Under the pieces are notes generated by a model. The model searched no databases, was not told where the DNA came from, and was given only the letters and a program-made list of their open reading frames with translations. The translations under genes were made by a program, and so were the position numbers. From Paenibacillus solanacearum (lineage in GTDB: Bacteria; Bacillota; Bacilli; Paenibacillales; NBRC-103111), in NCBI RefSeq assembly GCF_910593845.1, contig NZ_CAJVAS010000010.1:124001-188000 (forward strand): 64,000 bases of DNA, in the 5' to 3' direction. Positions 43,204-52,335 of this stretch are shown piece after piece; within the stretch, counting starts at the first letter, position 1; the number at the start of each line of letters is the position of its first letter.

Positions 43204-43242
43204 TAAGACTGCCGGGCTGAACAGCTCTGCAGTCTTTTTGCT
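43204..43242 (+). terminator. Terminator of azoR
   Basis: AAGACTGC and GCAGTCTT pair perfectly, followed by further T. Confidence 0.85.
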
Positions 43243-43299
43243 GCGGTCGCTTCCGTGCCGGCCGCTGTTTAGCGGAAGCGGAATGTCCTGGCAAAACAA

Positions 43300-43333
43300 C
43301 AAAAAGCCCGCGATCATTCCGATCGCAGGCCGT
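43300..43333 (-). terminator. Terminator of the 43419..43760 gene
   Basis: On the minus strand GCC-GCGATC and GATCGC-GGC pair, followed by TTTTTG. Confidence 0.75.
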
Positions 43334-43418
43334 CAAGGGATATATATTAAAAAAGGGGGTCGACTATCATTATATCCCCGTAACGTTAATGGCCGATGAA
43401 TATCACATTACAGTTATG

Positions 43419-43760
43419 TTACAGATCGTCCGGATTATCCGGCTTGTACGTGAATCCGATTTTCCGTTTCATGATCAGCTGGGCGAAAAACAGCAGCACC
43501 TCGTTGTTCACCAAGCATACCCCGAAGCCGAACAGCCCGAATTGCCGGGAAAATTGCTGCTCGCTTCCGGCAAAGACGGAAGACCACCACCACCACGCCG
43601 CCCCGATAATGAGTATATTGACAAGCGAGCCGGCGACGAACGACAGCAGCAGCTTCTCCGTCTTGTGCATCGCCAGCACGCCTACCGCTCCCGTCAGCAC
43701 AAACGAAACTCCCATAACCGTCCAATAAATTGTGTCGTATGTCAAGGCAAACCACTCCAT
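43419..43760 (-). CDS. Hypothetical four-helix membrane protein (113 residues)
   Basis: From MEWFALTYDTIYWTV it has three to four hydrophobic helices with a striking WWWW cluster (GAAWWWWSSVF) and a short polar tail (TYKPDNPDDL). No family is recognised. The ribosome site before 43760 is poor, so the start is uncertain. Confidence 0.65.
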   Translation of the reverse strand: MEWFALTYDTIYWTVMGVSFVLTGAVGVLAMHKTEKLLLSFVAGSLVNILIIGAAWWWWSSVFAGSEQQFSRQFGLFGFGVCLVNNEVLLFFAQLIMKRKIGFTYKPDNPDDL

Positions 43761-43978
43761 TACATGACAATATTCCGGGCAAACCGGGCACCAGCCGGCT
43801 TGTCCTCGCGCCGGGCGCATGGCCGGCACAATCCTTAGCTTACCATGAAGACCTCGGCGGCACAACGCCGCGGCGCCACTTGTCCCAAAACTGTCATATG
43901 CAGGAGCCGGTTTTCAACCCGGGCCATTCCATGCTATAGTGAAGAGAGACTTATTGATCCCATAAGGAGGTGCCGGAT

Positions 43979-44215
43979 ATGGCACAAAGCAGCGCCAAGA
44001 AACAACGAATGAAGCTCGAACGGCAGGGCAAGCTGAACCCGGAGTCGAACCGCGGTCTGTGGGGCGGCGTGATGCCGGTGGAACGTATGACGCCTACGCT
44101 GCACGAGAAAACACGAAGACTCGAACATAAGCACAAAAAGAAATGGAACCGGTCGCTTCATGACAGTGACGGTTCCATTTCTTTTTGTGTTTGTCTCCCC
44201 CGTTATTACGCTTGA
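43979..44215 (+). CDS. Small basic protein of the YqkK type
   Basis: A strong AAGGAGGTG site lies 8 bases before the ATG at 43979. The 78-residue product begins MAQSSAKKQRMKLERQGKLN and is very basic, like small YqkK-type proteins of Bacillales; the match is from memory and moderate. Its last third (HKHKKKWNR...DSDGSISFCV) is encoded by the terminator hairpin at 44132..44190, and its end overlaps the convergent glucokinase by 10 bases. Confidence 0.6.
   Translation: MAQSSAKKQRMKLERQGKLNPESNRGLWGGVMPVERMTPTLHEKTRRLEHKHKKKWNRSLHDSDGSISFCVCLPRYYA
44132..44190 (+). terminator. Long terminator hairpin inside the YqkK-like frame
   Basis: CACAAAAAGAAATGGAACCG and CGGTTCCATTTCTTTTTGTG are exact reverse complements (20 bases). 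Being A/T-tailed on both sides, it may end both this gene and, on minus, the glucokinase gene. Confidence 0.85.
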
Positions 44216-45174
44216 AGCCCTTGTACCCGTTCTTTGGCGTACAGCGCGCTGCCGACGACGCCGGCATCCTCATTGCGCTCGGCGGCCTTAATCTGCAGAT
44301 CTTTCCAATAAAAATCGAGTGCGGAGCGTTCCAGCTCTTCCCGCATCGGCCGGAACAGACGATCGCCGGCCAGCGCCGCCCCGCCGCCGATGACAATAAC
44401 ATCCGGGCTGAATAAGGTGATTGCGGAAGCAAGCCCCTTGCCCAGCAGCTTGCCGGTATGCTCCATAATTTCGCGGGCTACCGCATCCCCCTGATCGTAC
44501 GCGCGCGAGACATCCGCAGCCGTCAGGCTGTCCAGCCGGTCGCCGGGAAACAGCTGCGCCAACAGCGTCGGCTTGCCTTGGGCAACCGCATCTTTCGCCT
44601 GCCGGGCAATGCCGCTCGCCGATACGGCCGTTTCCAGACAGCCGGTCAAGCCGCAGTTGCACCGGTATGGAATGCCCTCCATCCCGATATGCCCCATCTC
44701 GCCGGCTCGTCCGCCCGCACCGTAGTACAGCTGCCCGTCGTTTATCATCGCGGCGGCAAGCCCCGTGCCGAGCGTAATGCCGAGTACGTTCGCATAGCCC
44801 CGGCCTGCCCCGGCCACCGCTTCCCCATACGTATACATGCGCACGTCGTTGTTGACAAACACCGGAACGCCGTTCAGCTCGCGGCTGACGTTACCGGCAA
44901 TCGGGAAGTCCTTCCATCCGAGGTTGACCGCCAGCACCGAAATCCCCTGCTTATGATCGACGAAACCGGGCACGCCGATCCCGACCGCCTTCACCTGAAC
45001 ACCGGCTTCCTCCGCCAGCTTCCGGATCGCTTCTCCGATGCGGCGTACGACGTGCTCGCCGCCTTTGTCCGATTCGGTAGCCATTTTGGAGGTGGCCAGC
45101 ACATTCCCCGCTTCGTCCGTCAAACCGCATACGATATTCGTTCCGCCGATATCTACGCCAACATAATGCTCCAT
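44206..45174 (-). CDS. glcK: ROK-family glucokinase
   Basis: The 322-residue protein starts MEHYVGVDIGGTNIVCGLTD and has the ROK catalytic FVNNDVRMY, LGTGLAAAMI and the zinc motif CNCGLTGCLE. It phosphorylates glucose with ATP and would take up glucose released by the GH15 and GH4 enzymes. The start at 45174 has AGAGGAG 10 bases upstream. Confidence 0.92.
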   Translation of the reverse strand: MEHYVGVDIGGTNIVCGLTDEAGNVLATSKMATESDKGGEHVVRRIGEAIRKLAEEAGVQVKAVGIGVPGFVDHKQGISVLAVNLGWKDFPIAGNVSRELNGVPVFVNNDVRMYTYGEAVAGAGRGYANVLGITLGTGLAAAMINDGQLYYGAGGRAGEMGHIGMEGIPYRCNCGLTGCLETAVSASGIARQAKDAVAQGKPTLLAQLFPGDRLDSLTAADVSRAYDQGDAVAREIMEHTGKLLGKGLASAITLFSPDVIVIGGGAALAGDRLFRPMREELERSALDFYWKDLQIKAAERNEDAGVVGSALYAKERVQGLQA

Positions 45175-45452
45175 CGTTTCGATTCTCCTCTTCTCATCGC
45201 AAGCTTCCAACCTATTCCTATTCCCCACTTTAATGGACAATGTTACTTATTTCAACGGTTTTTTGTGCGGCTTGCCGCTGGCTGCAAAAATCAGCCGGAA
45301 CCTGACGCAGCCCTAAGAGCAGGTCATGCTGCGGCCGCCCTGTCCACGCAGCCGCACACGGCACGGCGGCCCGCTTAACCGCAGCGCAAAAGAGCGAATA
45401 GCCGGAACTCGAAATCCCGTCCATCCGCCCTGATTGAGGCTGGGCTATATCG

Positions 45453-45713
45453 TTATTGAACCATATCCCACTCGTGAATCTCGAAGCCTCTTGCGCCCTG
45501 CACGACGAACGGATCTTCCTCCGCCCATTGCTGCGCTTCCTCCATCGACTCCGCGCGGTAAATGACCATGCCGCCCCATCCGTCGACAAACTTTCCGTTG
45601 GCGAAGATGCGTCCCTTGGCCCGCTGCGCTTCCAAATAGGCCAAATGCTCCGGCCGGTATACGCGGCTCTTCTCTTCATCCTTCATCGGCAAAAACACGA
45701 CATAATGCTTCAT
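45453..45713 (-). CDS. YciI-like protein
   Basis: The 86-residue ferredoxin-like protein has the YciI motif RPEHLAYLEAQRAKGRIFANG and DPFVVQGARGFEIHEW, including the conserved His and Asp pair. Its function is unknown. It follows the 2-hydroxyacid dehydrogenase by 38 bases in the same direction. Confidence 0.9.
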   Translation of the reverse strand: MKHYVVFLPMKDEEKSRVYRPEHLAYLEAQRAKGRIFANGKFVDGWGGMVIYRAESMEEAQQWAEEDPFVVQGARGFEIHEWDMVQ

Positions 45714-45751
45714 TCCGCTTCTTCTCTCCTTCTAATGCAGAGGTGCGATGC

Positions 45752-46711
45752 TCAGCCGCCGATCACGTTGACGGGCTTGCCGGCGAGATACGCCGCCAGG
45801 TTGGCGACCGCCGTGTCCATCAAGCGGACACGGGCTTCCCGGGTCGCCCACGCGATATGCGGGGTGACGATGCAATTCGGCAGCGCCAGCAGCGGGTTGT
45901 CGGCGCGCGGCGGCTCGGCCGCCAGCACGTCGAGGCCCGCGCCCGCGAGGCGCTGCTCGCGCAGTGCCGCGGCCAGCTCGTCCTCGACGATCAGCGGGCC
46001 GCGCGAGGTGTTGATCAGCATCGCCGACGGCTTCATCATGGCGATGTGCTCGCGGTTGATCAGCCCTTGCGTCGCGGGCGTGAGCGGGCAGTGCAGGCTG
46101 ACGACGTCGGCCTGCTGCAGCAGTTCCGGCAGCGTCACCCACTCCACCCCCTCCTCCGGGGTGGGGGCGGTGCGCCCGCTGCCGACGGCAACGACGCGCA
46201 TCCCCATCGCCAGGGCGATGCGCGCGGTTTGCCGGCCGATCCGGCCAAGGCCGATCAGGCCCATCGTTTTGCCCGCGAGCTCGATGAGCGGCGCTCGCGT
46301 GAAGCAAAAGTCCGGCGATGCGGCCCAATCGCCGGATTTCACCGCCTCATCGTGACGTCCGACGCGATGGCACAGCTCCAGCAGCAGCGCGAACACCAGC
46401 TGTGCGACGGAGTAGGTGCTGTAAGACGGCACATTCGTCACGACGATGCCCTGCTTCGCGGCAGCTTCGGTGTCGACAATGTTGTAGCCCGTCGCCAGCA
46501 CGCCAATATAGCGCAGCTTCGGCAGCTGCGAGAGCGACGCCGCGGACAGCGGCGTCTTGTTCGTCAACACAATGTCCGCGTCTGCGGCCCGAGCAGCGAC
46601 CTCGTGCTCGGGCGTGCGGTCATGCAGGGTGACGGTTCCCAGCTTCTCCAGCGCGGACCAGCTCAAATCGCCGGGATTCAGCGTATATCCGTCCAGTACG
46701 ACGATATGCAT
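45752..46711 (-). CDS. D-2-hydroxyacid dehydrogenase (hydroxypyruvate/glycerate type)
   Basis: The 319-residue protein has the NAD motif GLIGLGRIGRQTA, the catalytic Arg (NTSRGPLI), Glu (AEPP region) and His (TPHIAWAT). It resembles glycerate/hydroxypyruvate dehydrogenases that reduce 2-keto acids; the exact substrate is not readable. It forms a unit with the YciI-like gene. A 344-codon frame on the opposite strand is a GC-rich shadow. Confidence 0.9.
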   Translation of the reverse strand: MHIVVLDGYTLNPGDLSWSALEKLGTVTLHDRTPEHEVAARAADADIVLTNKTPLSAASLSQLPKLRYIGVLATGYNIVDTEAAAKQGIVVTNVPSYSTYSVAQLVFALLLELCHRVGRHDEAVKSGDWAASPDFCFTRAPLIELAGKTMGLIGLGRIGRQTARIALAMGMRVVAVGSGRTAPTPEEGVEWVTLPELLQQADVVSLHCPLTPATQGLINREHIAMMKPSAMLINTSRGPLIVEDELAAALREQRLAGAGLDVLAAEPPRADNPLLALPNCIVTPHIAWATREARVRLMDTAVANLAAYLAGKPVNVIGG

Positions 46712-46800
46712 GGCAGCTCGTCTCCTTTCCGTATGGCCAAGGTGATGTTGCCGGCCGTGATGCCGGCCAAGTCATAAATTCAATGTAAACCATATCGCGC

Positions 46801-47814
46801 TCACGTTTCAAGCGGCGACACCGTTTTTTCCATCCGGTACAAGCCAGGAACGGGAACATAGCCCAGCTTGTCGCGGTTAATGCGCAGCATCGGCTCGTTC
46901 ATCGCATCATTATTCGTCCGCAAGTAGCGCGCCCCGGCCTTACGTGCCAGCCGGATCGCTTCCAGCTTAAGCGTCGTGGCGACGCCTTGGCCGCGAAACG
47001 CCTTGTCGACGCCGGTATACTCGTGGTAAAAGCTGTTCGTCTCCTCGTGGTACACCAGATTGGCGACCCCGATCCACTGCTCCCCGGCGATCGCCAGCAG
47101 CACGTGCTCCGGTGCGGCGCCCGGAAGCTCCAGCGTCCATTTGCGCCATTCCCGAAATTCCGGGTTGGATTCGCGGTACCCCGGGATGTCCGGCGTCGTG
47201 CGGCAGTACAGCGCATACAGCTTGCGCTCGCTTTCTTCACCCGGCCATTCGCTCAATGTGTCCAGACGAATGCCCGACCGCTCGAACGGGCCGTTTCCAG
47301 CCTGAGCGGCAGCATAAGCCTTCCCTTTCCTGCGTAAATCGAGCACCGATTCGAACGTGTGCCGCGCCTTGCGAAATCCGCGCGCTTCGGCAAATCGCAG
47401 CGCATCCGGGTCGTTATCCTTTACCGCGTAATTGAGATGCGACGCTCCTATTTGCATCGCCCACTCCGCCATTCGCTCGTACAACAAGCCGCCGGCTCCC
47501 TGTTTCCTCACTTGCGGCTCCACGACGAGCGTATGGTGCAGCTCCCCTGCCGGCGTCCACGGCGCACGCCACGCAATGCCGTACCCGACCACGTTTCCTT
47601 TGACGTCTTCCGCCACCAGCTTCAGCCGGTCGAAGCCGGTTAACCGCCCGGCCTCGTCCCTTGACAGCTTGCCCTGCGCGGGAATTTTGGCGTCTTCTCC
47701 CTCCAGCCGCTCTGACGTCGTCGGCTCGGACAAATAACTGTTCAGCACACGCGCGATCGCCCGGTAATCGTCCGGCAGCCTGACGTTCCGAATGTTGCAG
47801 GTCAATCGTCTCAT
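46801..47814 (-). CDS. Tandem GNAT acetyltransferase
   Basis: The 337-residue protein carries two GNAT domains: the first has VVEPQVRKQGAGGLLYERM (about 95-113), the second GVDKAFRGQGVATTLKLEAI (about 270-289). The two-domain layout recalls MshD-type and aminoglycoside-like acetyltransferases. The acceptor is unknown. Confidence 0.88.
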   Translation of the reverse strand: MRRLTCNIRNVRLPDDYRAIARVLNSYLSEPTTSERLEGEDAKIPAQGKLSRDEAGRLTGFDRLKLVAEDVKGNVVGYGIAWRAPWTPAGELHHTLVVEPQVRKQGAGGLLYERMAEWAMQIGASHLNYAVKDNDPDALRFAEARGFRKARHTFESVLDLRRKGKAYAAAQAGNGPFERSGIRLDTLSEWPGEESERKLYALYCRTTPDIPGYRESNPEFREWRKWTLELPGAAPEHVLLAIAGEQWIGVANLVYHEETNSFYHEYTGVDKAFRGQGVATTLKLEAIRLARKAGARYLRTNNDAMNEPMLRINRDKLGYVPVPGLYRMEKTVSPLET

Positions 47815-47953
47815 CCCCTTTTATCGCATCGATTTGTATTCATTGTGTCATGCGCGCGAAGGCTTGGATAGGGAAAAATTGATTTTACTGCGAAACCGAT
47901 TGCGTCGTAAGCAGTAATACTATTTATGGCCAAAAACGTTGGAGGGGAAATGC

Positions 47954-48382
47954 ATGCCGCATCCAGATGATGACATCTATGAGTTTGAAGAAACGTTTAG
48001 ACAATTATTTCGAAAAGTGAAATCCAGCTGGTCCAAATTCGAAGATCAAGGCGTAACCGCCTCGCAAGCGGTTATATTGGAGAAGCTCGAATGCGACGGA
48101 CCGCTGAAAGTTTCGCAGCTGGCCGATATGCTGTGGATTACATCAGGCGCCATCACGTCGCTGGCGGATAAGCTGATCGCCGGCGGCTTCGCGGAACGGG
48201 CGAGATCGGAAGCGGACCGCCGCGTTGTATACCTTCGCGTGACGGACAAGGGACGCGAAATTTTAGCCTCGCTCCGGGCTCACCGCAAGAAGGTGGTCGA
48301 GAGCTACTTCGGCAAGCTGTCCAAGGAGGATGTCCAGCATCTGAGCCGCATTTTCAATCAAATATTGAAGGACACGGACTGA
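47954..48382 (+). CDS. MarR family regulator
   Basis: From ATG 47954 (GGAGGGG 6 bases upstream) the 142-residue protein has the winged-helix region (LKVSQLADMLWITSGAITSL, then ERARSEADRRVVYLRVTDKG) and a dimer helix. It is divergent from the GNAT gene and may regulate it or the MFS gene nearby. Confidence 0.9.
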   Translation: MPHPDDDIYEFEETFRQLFRKVKSSWSKFEDQGVTASQAVILEKLECDGPLKVSQLADMLWITSGAITSLADKLIAGGFAERARSEADRRVVYLRVTDKGREILASLRAHRKKVVESYFGKLSKEDVQHLSRIFNQILKDTD

Positions 48383-48500
48383 GCCGCGGACTCGGCGAAC
48401 CTTTCCCGCTCACGCATTTGTTTCGCGTATCTGATCATCATTTTGTGAACGCATTCATAGAATGATAGTGTCAGATACATGAACGAAAGGAGCGGGTGGT

Positions 48501-48662
48501 ATGGTTGTCGAGTTTTTGATGTGGCTGACGCTCTTCGCTTCCCTCACGATTGCCTTCTGTACCTTTTTGCTAGAAGCAATTCTGCACGATTCCACGGCTT
48601 ACGATATGGAGTTTCTATGGAAAGGCCAGTATACGCTGGAAGAGCTGCATTTGGACCGATAG
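48501..48662 (+). CDS. Small membrane protein (53 residues)
   Basis: AAAGGAG lies 9 bases before the ATG at 48501. The product is one hydrophobic helix (FLMWLTLFASLTIAFCTFLL) followed by an acidic, aromatic tail (DMEFLWKGQYTLEELHLDR). It follows MarR by 118 bases. No family is recognised; it is below common ORF thresholds. Confidence 0.6.
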   Translation: MVVEFLMWLTLFASLTIAFCTFLLEAILHDSTAYDMEFLWKGQYTLEELHLDR

Positions 48663-48683
48663 ACGCTGCAATGCGACAAGCTC

Positions 48684-48725
48684 GAAGCCTTCGGCAGCAC
48701 GGAACCCTGCGCTGCGGAAGGCTTA
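48684..48725. terminator. Hairpin between convergent genes
   Basis: AAGCCTTC-GGCAGC and GCTGC-GGAAGGCTT pair over about 13 positions. Confidence 0.6.
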
Positions 48726-48743
48726 TTTGAGCATTCCGGACTT

Positions 48744-49958
48744 CTACGTTTCGGACAGCTCCGCCGCTATGGGGCCGGCAGCCGCTGCTTTGGCGCTGCG
48801 CGAACGGGAAGCCCAGAAGACCAACGCAACCATCAAAGCATAGAACGCCACCAGCAGCCAGATGGACTGCGGAATCGTCATTCGGTCCAGACACCAGCCC
48901 GTCAAGAGCGGCAAGGTCGCTCCGCCCACGCCGCCGGATGCGATCAATATGCTGGTCACGCGCTCCTCCAGCCCCTTGAAGAAGCTGTTCGCATAAATAA
49001 GCGTAATCGAAAACACGCCGGACAGGACAAGCCCCAGCAGCGCAATCAGCGCAAAGCTGGCCGCAGCGCCCTGCACCATCGCAAAGCAGGCGAGCACCAC
49101 GCAGCCGCCGACGCAGCTGGCCAGCAGGTAGGCGGCATAGCCGAATCGTTCCGCCAGATGAGCGGCAAACAGTCGGCCTACCGCCATCGCTCCCCAGAAG
49201 CATGTTCCGCCGAGCACGGCAATTTCCGGCTGCAATTGAACGTTCGCCACAAGGATGGACGGCAGGAAATTGGCTACGCTCATTTCCGTGCCCACATAGA
49301 TCGCGAACACCGCGATGAAGATGGCGAACAGCCCTATCGGTTTATGCCTGAACGTGGGCGGAGAATGCAGCTCGGCACCTTCGCCGGCGGCGGTCTTTTG
49401 CATCATCGCCTGCATGCGTCCGAGCGGCAAGAGCGCCCAGAGGACGACCATGGCAAACGACAACACGCCCAGACTAAGGAATGCGCCCCGCCACCACCCG
49501 CCGGCAATAAATATCGACGAGATCAGCGGCATCCCCAGCGCGCCCAGACCGAAAAAAACTTCCAGCCGCGTCATCACAAACGTCTTGCGGCTTCCTTCCA
49601 GAAATTGAATGACCAGCGCGCCGATAATGGTCTCGACCATCCCGAAGCCGAACCCGGCCAGCGGCGCAACAGTCAGTACGACCGGCCAGGACGGCAGCGT
49701 GAAAAATACAAGCTCCGCCGCGCTCAAACAGCCGAGGCATAGAAATAAGGCGCCGCGCTTCCCCAGCTTCCCCGACCACCACGGCCCCGACAATACGCCG
49801 AGCAGGAAGCCGAAAAACTGAAGCGACACCAGCTGTCCGCCCGCACTGTAATCTTTGCCGTAATGGGCGAGCATTTCCGGCAGCAGCGACCCCATAATGA
49901 CGTGTGCCAAACCGATCAATAAGTACGATAAGTATCCGTTCCAAAGAAAAGCTTTCAT
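48744..49958 (-). CDS. MFS transporter
   Basis: The 404-residue protein has 12 predicted helices and MFS loops (GPWWSGKLGKRGALFLCLG between helices 2 and 3). It resembles sugar or FucP/YfkF-like MFS proteins; the substrate is unknown. It is intact, unlike the split MFS at 1242..2476. Confidence 0.88.
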   Translation of the reverse strand: MKAFLWNGYLSYLLIGLAHVIMGSLLPEMLAHYGKDYSAGGQLVSLQFFGFLLGVLSGPWWSGKLGKRGALFLCLGCLSAAELVFFTLPSWPVVLTVAPLAGFGFGMVETIIGALVIQFLEGSRKTFVMTRLEVFFGLGALGMPLISSIFIAGGWWRGAFLSLGVLSFAMVVLWALLPLGRMQAMMQKTAAGEGAELHSPPTFRHKPIGLFAIFIAVFAIYVGTEMSVANFLPSILVANVQLQPEIAVLGGTCFWGAMAVGRLFAAHLAERFGYAAYLLASCVGGCVVLACFAMVQGAAASFALIALLGLVLSGVFSITLIYANSFFKGLEERVTSILIASGGVGGATLPLLTGWCLDRMTIPQSIWLLVAFYALMVALVFWASRSRSAKAAAAGPIAAELSET

Positions 49959-50132
49959 CCGCCAAACCTCTCCATTGCTATGTATTCAGGCAATCATGCC
50001 GGCTAGGGCATCGGTTCCTTCCTTAACCATCATACAGTCATACAGAGGAAACGGGAAGCGCACAATGAGAGCCGCTATCCTTTTTTCCCGATGGCTCCCT
50101 CTGAATGCGGAAATAATCATGGATAAGAATCG

Positions 50133-50161
50133 AAAAAGCGACCTGTCTAGGTCGCTTTTAT
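50133..50161. terminator. Terminator of the carbohydrate operon
   Basis: AAAAGCGACC and GGTCGCTTTT pair perfectly around TGTCTA. It closes the minus-strand run from 55286 down to 50240. Confidence 0.9.
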
Positions 50162-50239
50162 TAGGAATCCCCTCATGTGCGATCTCGAACGCTAGCCAAG
50201 GTCATGGGAGGTCGAAGTCGAACTCAGCAAGAAATCGAT

Positions 50240-52258
50240 TCAATCAATGGATGAGAGCATAAATCTAGCCTGCGATCCTTCTCCGGTAGATTCCATCCAG
50301 AATGAAATCATAGCTCTGCTTCCATTAGCCTCCCAGGAGCTGGGCGCATTCTGTATCAAATCAAGCTCGAATTGTCGGTTCCCGACGCTTCCTTTATTCA
50401 ACTGGGACCTAATGATTTCTTGGTCAGCTGCTGTGCCTCCTTTACCCCAAGGTAAATTTTTCGTACGAGCTGAATTGAACACATCTCCATGCCACAATAC
50501 ACTCTTAACAGCAGCTCCATTCTCGATATAGTCGACCCGGATGCCGAACATGCTGTCGGTAGAGAGTAAGGTTTGACTAAATTTATCGGTAAGCACATCC
50601 ACGTTCAGCTTATGGGGCAGGCCCTCGTATTCTGTACCGCACACGGCTCTTCCTAAGGATCCGTTAACACCGGCATAGGCTGTCGCTCTAACTGCATCGT
50701 AAGCACAATAGCTTTCCCTCACATACGTATTGCCGTTTGTATCATTCAGTCTGTCGCTATAAAAATGTTTTTTTAAGATAGATGCATTTGTCAATCCACC
50801 GCGGTCCAAAACCGCATCTCCCGTACCATTGTCAATTTGTATGTAAGTAATTCCAGGACCGCTTATCGTTACGGTCTTTGTTACGCTGGCTGAACTCATT
50901 GCCTGTTCCTCTATCGGAGCAAACGCGGCCGTTCCGTTCTCAAGCGGGCTTCCATTGTTGGCGTCGATTTTGTATACGGAAAGTGTTGGCGTCGGTTTGG
51001 ACAGGATCTCATTGGGAATGTTATTCAGATTAACATTGATCGAATAGGGAGTCATTGAATCGTTCCACAGCATGATGGACGCACGGTGCTCATCCGCCGA
51101 TGCAAACGATTTGACTCCTGAAGGTAAACTGCCGCCTGAGCTGACTCTCCACACCGGCATCTGCGCATATAGTTTCAGCATATTATAGAGCGGCAATTCC
51201 TGAACGTTGCTCCCTTGCCATCTCAATAGATGTCCAATCCAACCTGCGAAGCCGACAGCCTGTAAATCCGATATTTTCATAAACTTGTCAAGATCGGTTA
51301 GTGATTTAACGGCCTCCGAGGTTAGTCCTGCGTTTGAATCCCATTGTGAGCCCGGATTATAAGGACCGTACTGAAGAAGCATTAGCGGCGTCTTGTTGGC
51401 TTGTGTTCCAAGGGCGTTGCGAGCGTTCTCGAGCAAGCTGTCGTTCCATATTCTCGGCCCATAATTATTCATCGTCAAATAATCTAACTCCACATTCGGC
51501 TTCGTCGATCTAAGAGAAAAGTACTTGCTCATGAGTGTCTGAATGTATGATTGCCCACCTAATTCCGGAAGTAACTGCGCTCCCCATGGAATCAAATTCG
51601 CCATTCCAAATAATGCCTTACTGTTAACAGGCTTCATCTGCTCGTAGTACGCCTCGTAAATATCAAGCAAGTGTTGAGCGGATTCATCGGTTCGTTCTCC
51701 GGTTAAATTATGCTCAGGCTCGTTCCACATCGTCCAGGTTATTGGGTAGCTGTTATATTGCTGCGACCATCGTTTCATTGCCTCCGCCGACTTAACCAGA
51801 TTCGTTGGAAACGGGAATTTAGCGCCTGCTGCCTCTGCTTCATCGTAGGGATGCCACTGCTTCGGGGCGCCTATGATCTGGTGGATAATTTGAATGTTTC
51901 GATCATTCAATCCTTGGTGTAAATTTCTTAGAAGCGTATTGTCTTGTACCTGAATCGTTCCGTCCGACAGCTCCTCAATCGGATAAGGTGTCAGATATGG
52001 CCACGCCGTGTTCGGGAAACGAATTTCTCCGTTATAGAAAGCCGGTCTTATGTCATCCATATATGACAAGCTGTCGTTGACGCGCCTTGTTTGAAGCGCT
52101 CCTGCCAAACCTATTTTTGATTTAAGCAACGGGTGGAATTTGATATTCGAAAAGTTTACGTTAGTGTAATAGACCGGATCTGCAACAGCATTCTGATTGT
52201 TTGGAATCACAACCAGGGATAAGCTGCAAACGATTAGCATCCATTGAACTAATTTCAT
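50240..52258 (-). CDS. Secreted glycoside-hydrolase-like protein (GH clan A, GH39-like)
   Basis: From ATG 52258 the 672-residue protein starts with a signal peptide (LVQWMLIVCSLSLVV...AVADP). Its central region is a TIM barrel with WTMWNEPEH, the clan-A acid/base motif. The barrel strand that should carry the nucleophile reads PLMLLQYGPYN, with Gln where Glu is expected, so activity is uncertain. After about residue 390 a beta-rich region follows, and the end resembles a carbohydrate-binding or heparinase-type beta domain (WEANGSRAMISFWMESTGEG). It lies 77 bases behind the sulfatase and shares its operon, so the target is probably a sulfated glycan. Confidence 0.78.
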   Translation of the reverse strand: MKLVQWMLIVCSLSLVVIPNNQNAVADPVYYTNVNFSNIKFHPLLKSKIGLAGALQTRRVNDSLSYMDDIRPAFYNGEIRFPNTAWPYLTPYPIEELSDGTIQVQDNTLLRNLHQGLNDRNIQIIHQIIGAPKQWHPYDEAEAAGAKFPFPTNLVKSAEAMKRWSQQYNSYPITWTMWNEPEHNLTGERTDESAQHLLDIYEAYYEQMKPVNSKALFGMANLIPWGAQLLPELGGQSYIQTLMSKYFSLRSTKPNVELDYLTMNNYGPRIWNDSLLENARNALGTQANKTPLMLLQYGPYNPGSQWDSNAGLTSEAVKSLTDLDKFMKISDLQAVGFAGWIGHLLRWQGSNVQELPLYNMLKLYAQMPVWRVSSGGSLPSGVKSFASADEHRASIMLWNDSMTPYSINVNLNNIPNEILSKPTPTLSVYKIDANNGSPLENGTAAFAPIEEQAMSSASVTKTVTISGPGITYIQIDNGTGDAVLDRGGLTNASILKKHFYSDRLNDTNGNTYVRESYCAYDAVRATAYAGVNGSLGRAVCGTEYEGLPHKLNVDVLTDKFSQTLLSTDSMFGIRVDYIENGAAVKSVLWHGDVFNSARTKNLPWGKGGTAADQEIIRSQLNKGSVGNRQFELDLIQNAPSSWEANGSRAMISFWMESTGEGSQARFMLSSID

Positions 52259-52335
52259 TCTAGCTTTCCTCGCCTTCGTAATCCTTTTGCAAGACTGAGT
52301 TGCAATCCGCCATATTGCCGATTGGAGGCTTGATC

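Noticed and set aside
45743..46777. 344-codon plus-strand ORF
   Set aside because: It lies wholly opposite the 2-hydroxyacid dehydrogenase and is Arg/Gly/His-rich, a typical GC-driven shadow.
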